Positions 1 through 6,011 of a stretch of DNA of 64,000 nt are shown in pieces; position 1 is the first letter of the stretch, and the number at the start of each line of letters is the position of its first letter. The notes under the pieces were generated by a model. That model did no database searches and had not been told where the DNA came from. It worked only from the letters and a program-made list of their open reading frames with translations. The position numbers were made by a program, and so were the translations under genes. This stretch comes from Streptomyces deccanensis. Lineage in GTDB: Bacteria; Actinomycetota; Actinomycetes; Streptomycetales; Streptomycetaceae. The stretch covers positions 7,068,001 to 7,132,000 of the forward strand of contig NZ_CP092431.1 of the NCBI RefSeq assembly GCF_022385335.1, read 5' to 3'.

Positions 1-518
1 ATCGCCTTGTCGAACCACAGGCCCCGCGTGTCGGTGCCGTCCGGAACGCCGTACGTCTTCCCGTCCTCGGCCTTCGCCGCCGTCTTGGCCGTGTCGATGA
101 ACTGGTCCCAGTCCTTCCAGCCGGCCAGGTAGTCGTCCAGGGGCTTCAGATAGCCGCTGGTGATGTCCGAGTTGATGAGGAAGGTGTCCTCGTAGACCAG
201 ATCCGGTGCCGTCTTCGGCGAGCGCAGCATCTGCTGCACCTTGGTGTAGTACTCCGAATCCGGGGCCTTGATCGGGACGAGCTTCACCTTCTTGCCCGGA
301 TGCGCCTTCTCGAACTGCTTCTTGACGTCGGCGAGGAAGGTGTCCATCACCCGGACCTGGTTGTCCGTGGACTGTTTGTAGGAGACCTCCACCGTGTCCG
401 GGTCGCTGCCGGAGCCGCTGCCGCAGGCGGCGAGGGCGCCCGGCGCGGTGACCGCCAGGGCGGCGGTGAGGAGGAGGCGGAGGGGGGATCGGCGGGAACT
501 GGGTGCGGTGGGGCGCAC
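1..518 (-). CDS. Sugar-type ABC importer solute-binding lipoprotein, 3' end cut off
   Basis: About 172 codons are visible and the C-terminus lies beyond the left edge. The N-terminus has an Arg-rich stretch, a hydrophobic core and a lipobox ending LAAC, so the protein should be a membrane-anchored lipoprotein on the outer face. The next residues (VEVSYKQSTDNQVRVMDTF, then KKQFEKAHPGKKVKLV) have the fold start of family 1 extracellular solute-binding proteins for sugars. The GTG at 516-518 is chosen because an AGGAGG lies 8 nt upstream; another GTG 6 nt earlier is too close to it. It follows the response regulator gene on the same strand but has its own promoter. The ligand cannot be read from this part; the DasR-like site hints at an amino sugar or chitooligosaccharide. 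Confidence 0.85.
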   Translation of the reverse strand, partial: MRPTAPSSRRSPLRLLLTAALAVTAPGALAACGSGSGSDPDTVEVSYKQSTDNQVRVMDTFLADVKKQFEKAHPGKKVKLVPIKAPDSEYYTKVQQMLRSPKTAPDLVYEDTFLINSDITSGYLKPLDDYLAGWKDWDQFIDTAKTAAKAEDGKTYGVPDGTDTRGLWFDKA

Positions 519-571
519 GGGCACGACCTCCTGCTGGCTACGTCGCTGTGGCCTTGGGTGGTGCCCGGTGA

Positions 572-600
572 CGGTAAGGGGAGTGGTCTAGTCAGGTCAA
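572..600 (-). promoter_or_regulatory. Promoter with overlapping DasR-like (dre) operator for the solute-binding lipoprotein
   Basis: On the minus strand a -35 TTGACC (595-600) and -10 TTACCG (572-577) are separated by 17 nt, about 55 nt before the start codon. Between and over them lies AGTGGTCTAGTCAGGT (582-597, plus strand). Its left ten bases equal the left half of the DasR consensus AGTGGTCTAGACCACT; the right half is degenerate. DasR is the GntR-family GlcNAc regulator of Streptomyces. Binding here would block polymerase. Confidence 0.5.
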
Positions 601-635
601 TGCGTCTGCACCGGTTCGCCGCAAGGCATCCGCGG

Positions 636-1325
636 CTACCCCTTCACCCACCGGTACTGCAGCTCCGGCCGCCCCACCTGACCGTACTGCGGGCTTCGTG
701 CTGCCCGGCCCGCGTCCACGAGGTGCTCCAGGTATCGCCGGGCCGTGATGCGTGAGATGCCGACCGCCTCCGCCACCCCGGCCGCCGTCAGGCCCTCGCC
801 CGCGTCCCGCAGGGCCACCGTCACCCGCTCCAGGGTCGGGGCGCTCAGCCCCTTCGGGAGCGCCGCCGGGCCCGGGGCCCGCAGGGTCGCGAGCGCCCGG
901 TCCACCTCGTCCTGGCCGCTCGCCTCGCCCGCCGCCGCGTGGAACTCGGCGTAGCGGACGAGACGGTCCCGGAGGGTCGCGAACGTGAAGGGTTTCAGGA
1001 CGTACTGGACCACGCCCAGCGAGACGCCCTCCCTGACCACCGTCAGGTCCCTCGCCGACGTCACCGCTATCACGTCCGCGTGATAGCCGGCCGCACGGAG
1101 CGAACGGGCCAGCTGCAGACCGTGCACGTCCGGCAGGTGGAGGTCCAGCAGCAGCAGGTCCACCGGCGTACGGTCCAGCGCGCGCCGCGCCTCCGCGCCC
1201 GTGTGGGCCTTGCCGACCGCCGTGAAGCCGGGCACGCGGCCGACGTACATCATGTGCGCGTCGGCCGCCACGGGGTCGTCCTCGACGACCAGGACTCTGA
1301 TGGGGTCGGACCCGGCCTTCGTCAT
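636..1325 (-). CDS. CitB/DcuR-type response regulator
   Basis: This 229-residue protein has an N-terminal receiver domain (about 8-125) with acidic pair EDD near 15-17, phospho-acceptor Asp 61 in LLLLDLHLPD and the conserved Lys in YVLKPF. A C-terminal winged helix-turn-helix (about 165-225, ISRITARRYLEHLVDAG) follows. That arrangement is typical of the CitB/DpiA/DcuR family, whose members activate organic-acid uptake and metabolism genes. The ATG overlaps the stop of the upstream sensor gene (ATGA) and is preceded by GGAGG, so the two are translationally coupled. The divergent dicarboxylate symporter is the likely target. Confidence 0.9.
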   Translation of the reverse strand: MTKAGSDPIRVLVVEDDPVAADAHMMYVGRVPGFTAVGKAHTGAEARRALDRTPVDLLLLDLHLPDVHGLQLARSLRAAGYHADVIAVTSARDLTVVREGVSLGVVQYVLKPFTFATLRDRLVRYAEFHAAAGEASGQDEVDRALATLRAPGPAALPKGLSAPTLERVTVALRDAGEGLTAAGVAEAVGISRITARRYLEHLVDAGRAARSPQYGQVGRPELQYRWVKG

Positions 1326-3043
1326 ACGTCGTCGCCTCCAGCCACAGTGGCCCGAGGGGCCCGGACAGCCTGTGCGGTCGGTGCGGCCTGCGCGGCTCGC
1401 CCCGGCCTGTGGGTACCGCTCGTGCCCAGCGGCAGCCGTACCTCGAACTGGGCCCCGCCGCCGGCCGCCTCCGACACCGTCAGCGTGCCCTCGTGACGAC
1501 GCGCGGTCTGCCGTACGAGGGCCAGACCGAGGCCGCGGCCGCCGGGGCCGGAGGGTTTCGTGGAGAAGCCGCGCTCGAAGACGGCCTCCGCGAGGGCGGG
1601 GTCGACGCCGGCACCGGTGTCCGACACCCTCAGCACCAGCACGGACCCGTCCGTCGGCCCTTCCGCGTCGGCCTCGTCGTCCGTGTACGCCGTCACCGTC
1701 ACCCTGGCCCCCACCGACCCCTGTGCCGCGTCCACCGCGTTGTCGATGAGGTTGCCCAGGACCGTGACCAGGTCACGCGCGGGGAGCGACTCCGGGAGGA
1801 GACCGTCGTCGATGCGGCTGTCCTCGGAGACCACCAGCTCCACGCCCCGTTCGTTCGCCTGGGCCGCCTTGCCCAGCAGCAGGGCGGCGAGCACCGGTTC
1901 GCTGACCGCCGCCACCACCTGGTCCGTCAGCGCCTGCGCCAGCTCCAGTTCCGCCGTCGCGAAGTCGATCGCCTCGTCCGAGCGGCCCAGCTCGATGAGC
2001 GAGACGACCGTGTGGAGGCGGTTGGCGGCCTCGTGCGCCTGGGAACGCAGCGCCTGGGTGAAGCCGCGCTCGGAGTCCAGCTCGCCCGTCAGGGACTGCA
2101 GTTCGGTCACGTCCCGCAGGGTGACCACCGCGCCCCGGCGCTGCCCGCCCGACACCGGCGAGGTGTTCACGACCAGCACCCGTTCGTCGGTGAGGAGCAC
2201 CTCGTCGACCCGGGGCTCGGAGGAGAGCAGGGCGCCCGTCAGCGGGGCCGGCAGCCCCAGGTCCGCCACCGAGCGGCCGACCACGTCGTCCGTCACCCCC
2301 AGCAGCTCCCGCGCCCCGTCGTTGATGAGGGCCACCCGGTACTGCCCGTCGAGCATCAGCAGACCCTCGCGCACGGCGTGCAGGGCGGCCTGGTGGTAGT
2401 CGTGCATGTTGCTCAGCTCGGCCGCGTTCATGTTGTGCGTGTGGCGGCGCAGACGGGCGTTGACGACATAGGTGCCGAGGCCGCCGAGGGCCAGGGCGCC
2501 TGCGGCCACACCGACGAGGGCCGTCACCTGCTCCTGCACGCGGTCGCTGATCGCCTGGACCCGGATGCCGGCGCTGACCAGGCCGATGACCTCGTCGTCC
2601 TCCATGATCGGGACGACCGCGCGGACCGACGGGCCGAGGGTGCCGGTGTAGGTCTCGGTGAACGACTCGCCGTTCTGCGCCTTCTCTATGTGGCCGAGGA
2701 AGTGCTCGCCTATCCGGTCGGGGTCGGGGTGCGTCCAGCGGATGCCGTCCCGGGTCATGATCGTGACGAAGTCGACGCCCGCGTGCCGCTGCACCTGCGT
2801 CGCGTACGGCTGGAGCCGCTCGGTCGGATCGGACGTGTGGATCGCCGCCCGTACCGAGGGGGCGTCGGCCACCGTGGCCGCCACGGCCATGGCCTGACGG
2901 CGCCCCGCCTCCTCCGCCTGGGAGCGGTCGCTGACGTACGTGAACAGCGCGTATCCGGCCACGACGGCCGCGATCAGCACCGCCTGAACGGCGAAGAGCT
3001 GACCGGCCAGGCTACGGGGACGGAGACGGGACGGGACGCGCAT
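1322..3043 (-). CDS. CitA/DcuS-type sensor histidine kinase
   Basis: This 573-residue kinase has a first membrane helix at about 13-35, an extracytoplasmic PAS-like sensor domain, a second membrane helix near 175-195, a cytoplasmic PAS domain (GREGLLMLDGQYRVALIND region), a short SpoOB-type phosphotransfer segment with the probable His in QAHEAANRLHTV, and an ATPase domain with N box NLIDNAVDAAQ and G boxes DTGAGVD and GRGLGLALV. CitA/DcuS kinases bind C4-dicarboxylates or citrate outside the cell. No clear ribosome binding site decides the start: ATG at 3041-3043 precedes the membrane helix directly, and an in-frame ATG lies 15 nt upstream. Reading further upstream would enter the hairpin array, which is not coding. 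Confidence 0.88.
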   Translation of the reverse strand: MRVPSRLRPRSLAGQLFAVQAVLIAAVVAGYALFTYVSDRSQAEEAGRRQAMAVAATVADAPSVRAAIHTSDPTERLQPYATQVQRHAGVDFVTIMTRDGIRWTHPDPDRIGEHFLGHIEKAQNGESFTETYTGTLGPSVRAVVPIMEDDEVIGLVSAGIRVQAISDRVQEQVTALVGVAAGALALGGLGTYVVNARLRRHTHNMNAAELSNMHDYHQAALHAVREGLLMLDGQYRVALINDGARELLGVTDDVVGRSVADLGLPAPLTGALLSSEPRVDEVLLTDERVLVVNTSPVSGGQRRGAVVTLRDVTELQSLTGELDSERGFTQALRSQAHEAANRLHTVVSLIELGRSDEAIDFATAELELAQALTDQVVAAVSEPVLAALLLGKAAQANERGVELVVSEDSRIDDGLLPESLPARDLVTVLGNLIDNAVDAAQGSVGARVTVTAYTDDEADAEGPTDGSVLVLRVSDTGAGVDPALAEAVFERGFSTKPSGPGGRGLGLALVRQTARRHEGTLTVSEAAGGGAQFEVRLPLGTSGTHRPGRAAQAAPTAQAVRAPRATVAGGDDV

Positions 3044-3163
3044 GCCAACAGTCTGCATCGACGTGTAGGCGTGAACTAAATGAACGGAAGGGTGACCGCC
3101 CTCACAGGGAGGGAGATAGTCACTGCATCGACTCGTCCAGCACATGGACGCGACAGAGCCGCC

Positions 3164-3410
3164 GGGAGCCAGTCTCCCCGCCCCGGGAGCCCCCCAGCTC
3201 CCACCGCCGGAGGCCCCCAAGCCCCCGGCGCCGGAAGCCCGCCGGCTTCCACCGCCGGGAGCCCCGGCTCCCACACCCCCCGGGAGCCCCGCTCCCGCAC
3301 CACCGGCAGTCCCCCAGCTACCGGTTCCGGGAGCCCGCCGGCTCCCGACACCAGGGAGCCGGTCTCCCACCCGGGAACCCGCCGGTTCCCACCCAGGGAG
3401 ACCGTCTCCC
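3164..3410. repeat. Tandem array of about ten short inverted repeats between sensor kinase and symporter genes
   Basis: Units of roughly 20-27 bp each form a small palindrome of the type GGGAGCC-loop-GGCTCCC. Clear stems: 3164-3168/3174-3178, 3185-3190/3197-3202, 3233-3239/3244-3250, 3257-3263/3266-3272, 3281-3287/3291-3297, 3328-3335/3340-3347, 3354-3358/3364-3368, 3373-3379/3384-3390 and 3396-3402/3404-3410; two more units are degenerate. Stems differ by paired changes (GGAAGCC/GGCTTCC, GGGAACC/GGTTCCC, GGGAGAC/GTCTCCC), and three have the same CGCC loop. The array fills most of the divergent intergenic region. Confidence 0.85.
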
Positions 3411-3479
3411 GCATTCCCCCGGACGTGAGCCGCACGCCGGAACAGCGAGCCGACGACGTCGTCGACGAGGAGGGCAGCC

Positions 3480-4862
3480 GTGGCCAGCACCACCCATACG
3501 GCACCTAGCGCACCCGCCAAGCGGGACCGCACCCACTACCTGTACATCGCCGTGATCGTGGCCGTGGCCCTCGGCATCGCCGTGGGTCTCATCGCCCCCG
3601 ACTTCGCCGTCGAGCTGAAGCCCATCGGCACCGGCTTCGTGAACCTGATCAAGATGATGATCTCGCCGATCATCTTCTGCACGATCGTGCTGGGCATCGG
3701 CTCCGTACGGAAGGCCGCGAAGGTCGGCGCCGTCGGCGGTATCGCCCTCGCCTACTTCACGGTGATGTCGCTCGTCGCCCTCGGTATCGGTCTCGTCGTC
3801 GGCAACATCGTCGAGCCGGGCACCGGCCTCGCGGTCACCGACGCGATCAAGGAGACCGGTCAGGCGCAGGTGTCGGCCGAGGCCAAGGACACCACCGAGT
3901 TCCTGCTCGGCATCATCCCGACCACGATCGTCTCCGCCTTCACCGGCGGCGAGGTCCTCCAGACGCTGCTCGTCGCCCTCTTCGCGGGCTTCGCGCTCCA
4001 GGCCATGGGTGACGCCGGTCAGCCGATCCTGCGCGGTGTCGAGCACATCCAGCGCCTCGTCTTCCGCATTCTCGCCATGGTGATGTGGGCCGCCCCGATC
4101 GGTGCCTTCGGCGCCATCGCGGCCGTGACCGGTTCCGCGGGCCTCGACGCCCTCAAGAGCCTCGCCGTGCTGATGATCGGCTTCTACATCACCTGCTTCC
4201 TCTTCGTCTTCATCGTGCTCGGCTTGCTGCTGAAGGCCGTCGCGGGCATGAACATCTTCACGCTCTTCAAGTACCTGGGCCGTGAGTTCCTGCTGATCCT
4301 GTCCACCTCCTCCTCCGAGTCCGCGCTGCCGCGCCTCATCGCGAAGATGGAGCACCTGGGTGTCAGCAAGCCCGTCGTCGGCATCACCGTCCCGACCGGC
4401 TACTCCTTCAACCTCGACGGCACCATGATCTACATGACCATGGCGTCCCTGTTCATCGCCGACGCCATGGGTACGCCGATGTCGGTCGGCGAGCAGATCC
4501 CGCTGCTGCTCTTCCTGCTGGTCGCCTCCAAGGGCGCGGCGGGTGTCACCGGTGCGGGTCTGGCGACCCTCGCGGGTGGTCTGCAGTCGCACAAGCCGGC
4601 CCTGGTGGACGGCATCGGCCTCATCGTCGGTATCGACCGCTTCATGAGCGAGGCCCGCGCCCTGACGAACTTCGCGGGCAACGCGGTCGCCACGGTCCTC
4701 ATCGGCACCTGGACCAAGGAGATCGACAAGGAGCGCGTGAACGAGGTCCTCGCCGGGCAGGCGCCGTTCGACGAGGCGACGCTGCTGGACGACGGCCACG
4801 GGTCTGCGCCGGCGGCCACCCCCGCCGAGCCGGAGGGTGAGAAGGAACTCGCCAAGGCGTGA
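3480..4862 (+). CDS. dctA: Dicarboxylate/amino acid:cation symporter (DctA/GltP family)
   Basis: This 460-residue membrane protein belongs to the DAACS family, which imports C4-dicarboxylates, glutamate or aspartate with H+ or Na+. Visible family marks are many hydrophobic helices, the Ser-rich re-entrant loop STSSSESALPRL, the substrate-site NLDGT motif, the second re-entrant loop ASKGAAGVTGAG and the helix-8 stretch DRFMSEARALTNFAGNAVAT. A GTG start is set by AGGAGG six nt upstream. It is divergent from the CitA-type two-component system, which points to induction by extracellular dicarboxylate; C4-dicarboxylates are therefore the favoured substrate, but glutamate cannot be excluded from sequence. 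The C-terminus after about residue 425 is polar and cytoplasmic. Confidence 0.92.
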   Translation: MASTTHTAPSAPAKRDRTHYLYIAVIVAVALGIAVGLIAPDFAVELKPIGTGFVNLIKMMISPIIFCTIVLGIGSVRKAAKVGAVGGIALAYFTVMSLVALGIGLVVGNIVEPGTGLAVTDAIKETGQAQVSAEAKDTTEFLLGIIPTTIVSAFTGGEVLQTLLVALFAGFALQAMGDAGQPILRGVEHIQRLVFRILAMVMWAAPIGAFGAIAAVTGSAGLDALKSLAVLMIGFYITCFLFVFIVLGLLLKAVAGMNIFTLFKYLGREFLLILSTSSSESALPRLIAKMEHLGVSKPVVGITVPTGYSFNLDGTMIYMTMASLFIADAMGTPMSVGEQIPLLLFLLVASKGAAGVTGAGLATLAGGLQSHKPALVDGIGLIVGIDRFMSEARALTNFAGNAVATVLIGTWTKEIDKERVNEVLAGQAPFDEATLLDDGHGSAPAATPAEPEGEKELAKA

Positions 4863-4880
4863 GGCTCCGCCCCCACAGCT

Positions 4881-4920
4881 CCGTACGGCCGGGTCCTCCC
4901 CCGTAGACCCGGTCGTACGG
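4881..4920 (+). terminator. Hairpin 1 of a twin terminator after the symporter gene
   Basis: CCGTACGGCCGGGTC (4881-4895) pairs with 4906-4920 over 15 bp with a single G-U pair; the loop is CTCCCCCGTA. It has no T-tract of its own, but a second hairpin with nearly the same loop follows. Confidence 0.7.
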
Positions 4921-4955
4921 TCACCAGGCGGAACAACTGAACAACTCCAAGAACA

Positions 4956-5000
4956 CCGAGTGGCCAGGTCCTCCCCCTATAGACCTGGCCACTCGGCTTT
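4956..5000 (+). terminator. Hairpin 2 of a twin terminator, with T-tract
   Basis: CCGAGTGGCCAGGTC (4956-4970) pairs perfectly with 4982-4996, loop CTCCCCCTATA, followed by CTTTT. This is a factor-independent terminator for the symporter gene. Upper stem and loop closely match hairpin 1, with a compensated pair change (CCGGGTC versus CCAGGTC). Confidence 0.85.
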
Positions 5001-5022
5001 TCGCGTCGCTGTCCGCTCTCCG

Positions 5023-5069
5023 CCGGTGGGGCTTCTCGCGCAGTTCCCCGCGCCCCCTGAGGGGGCGCG
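5023..5069. repeat. Streptomyces dispersed palindromic repeat, copy 1
   Basis: The core TCGCGCAGTTCCCCGCGCC followed by a CCCCTGAGGGGGCGCG-type hairpin is the same element seen near 9948-10073 and 59598-59641. It ends just before the MerR promoter. Confidence 0.8.
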
Positions 5070-5108
5070 TTGGCGTTGACGTCGGCGTCAAGGAATACCG
5101 TCTTCTCA
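5070..5108 (+). promoter_or_regulatory. MerR-type autoregulated, apparently leaderless promoter
   Basis: A -35 TTGGCG (5070-5075) and -10 TACCGT (5096-5101) are spaced 20 nt. The spacer starts with the perfect dyad TTGACG-TCGG-CGTCAA (5076-5091). Over-long spacers with a central dyad are the hallmark of promoters untwisted by MerR proteins. The expected transcription start falls on the ATG at 5108, which has no ribosome binding site, so the message is probably leaderless. Confidence 0.6.
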
Positions 5109-5536
5109 TGCGCATCGGGGAGCTGGCGGAACGGGCCGGGACGACGACACGGGCGTTGCGGTACTACGAGGCGCGGGGGCTGTTGCCCGCGCGGCGGACG
5201 GGCAACGGGTACCGGACGTACGACGAGGCGGATCTGCGGCTGCTGCGGCAGATCCGGACCTTGCAGGACTTCGGGTTCGACCTGGAGGAGACCCGGCCGT
5301 TCGTGGAGTGTCTGCGGGCGGGGCACCCGGAGGGCGACTCGTGCCCGGCGTCGCTGGCGGTCTACCGGCGGAAGCTCGACGAACTCGACGCGCTGATCGG
5401 TGAGTTGGCGGCGGTGCGGGCATCGGTCGGTGAGCAGTTGGCGCGGGCCGAGCGGGCCCGGGAGCGGCTGGCAACCGAGGCGGAGGTTCCGGGGGGTCCG
5501 GAGCCCGTGTGCGAACTGGGAGGCGGAGAGCTGTGA
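5108..5536 (+). CDS. MerR-family transcriptional regulator
   Basis: This 142-residue protein starts with the MerR DNA-binding winged helix (MRIGELAERAGTTTRALRYYEARGLL, then NGYRTYDE), continues into the dimerisation coiled coil (about 90-125) and has few effector-domain residues. Cys 78 in the DSCPAS segment and Cys near 136 could sense a metal or thiol stress, but the paired-Cys patterns of SoxR or CueR are absent. The stop overlaps the start of the thioredoxin gene (GTGA), so it probably controls a redox operon including itself. The ATG is supported by the leaderless promoter geometry. Confidence 0.9.
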   Translation: MRIGELAERAGTTTRALRYYEARGLLPARRTGNGYRTYDEADLRLLRQIRTLQDFGFDLEETRPFVECLRAGHPEGDSCPASLAVYRRKLDELDALIGELAAVRASVGEQLARAERARERLATEAEVPGGPEPVCELGGGEL

Positions 5537-5865
5537 TCAGGGCGGCCGGGGTGGCAGAGGTGACGGACGCGGACTTCGCGGCGGAGGTGATCGGGGCGGA
5601 GCTGCCGGTGCTGGTGGAGTTCACGGCCGACTGGTGTCCGCCGTGCCGGCAGATGGGGCCGGTGCTGAGCGCGCTCGCGGCGGAGGAGGGCGAGCGGCTG
5701 AAGGTGGTGCAGCTGGACGTGGACACCAATCCGGAGACCACGAACGCGTACAAGGTGCTCTCGATGCCGACGTTCATGGTGTTCAAGGGCGGTGAGCCGC
5801 TGAAGGCCATGGTCGGCGCGCGGCCGAAGCGGCGGCTGCTGGAGGAACTGGACGACGTGCTCTGA
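5533..5865 (+). CDS. Thioredoxin with CPPC active site
   Basis: This 110-residue protein has the complete thioredoxin fold: LVEFTADWCPPCRQMGPVL with the redox pair Cys 35/Cys 38, the LDVDTNPE strand, the cis-Pro loop SMPTFMVFKGGE and the final helix. The active site is CPPC where most thioredoxins have CGPC; the changed middle residue should make it more strongly reducing than a CPHC or CGHC enzyme and may alter partners. The GTG at 5533 is chosen because it overlaps the MerR stop by four bases and is preceded by GGAG; an upstream in-frame ATG at 5509 would lie inside the regulator gene. No signal peptide, so it is cytoplasmic. Confidence 0.92.
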   Translation: MIRAAGVAEVTDADFAAEVIGAELPVLVEFTADWCPPCRQMGPVLSALAAEEGERLKVVQLDVDTNPETTNAYKVLSMPTFMVFKGGEPLKAMVGARPKRRLLEELDDVL

Positions 5866-5893
5866 TCTCAGGGGCGTCGAAGGGATCGCGAAT

Positions 5894-5933
5894 AGGAAAA
5901 ACCCCCGAGCAATTGCGCTCGGGGGTTTTTCCT
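5894..5933. terminator. Strong bidirectional terminator after the thioredoxin gene
   Basis: A perfect 17-bp stem (5894-5910 with 5917-5933) closes the loop AATTGC. It contains AAAAACCCCCGAGC on one side and GCTCGGGGGTTTTT on the other, giving a T-tract on either strand. Confidence 0.95.
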
Positions 5934-5948
5934 GCGTATATTTAATGG

Positions 5949-5978
5949 TTCGCGACTTCAACGGGATGATGTCGCAAA
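5949..5978 (+). promoter_or_regulatory. AT-rich region with inverted repeat upstream of the HelR-like gene
   Basis: TTCGCGAC (5949-5956) and GTCGCAAA (5971-5978) form an inverted repeat with one mismatch across 14 nt. The surrounding 75 nt are unusually AT-rich (TATATTTAATGG before, CAGTATATCC after), as expected for a promoter region. An operator role is inferred; the regulator is unknown. Confidence 0.4.
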
Positions 5979-6011
5979 GAAGCTCAGTGAGCACAGTATA
6001 TCCGGGCGGGA

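Noticed and set aside
3164..3410. CRISPR array
   Set aside because: Units are contiguous palindromes without unique spacers, and no cas genes are present.
3076..3508. Open frames of about 140 codons on both strands through the hairpin array
   Set aside because: The composition is dictated by the GGGAGCC/GGCTCCC repeats; both strands are open in several frames, and neither has a ribosome binding site or recognisable domain.
3044..3532. N-terminal extension of the sensor kinase
   Set aside because: It would translate the hairpin array and overlap the symporter start; homologous kinases begin just before the first membrane helix.
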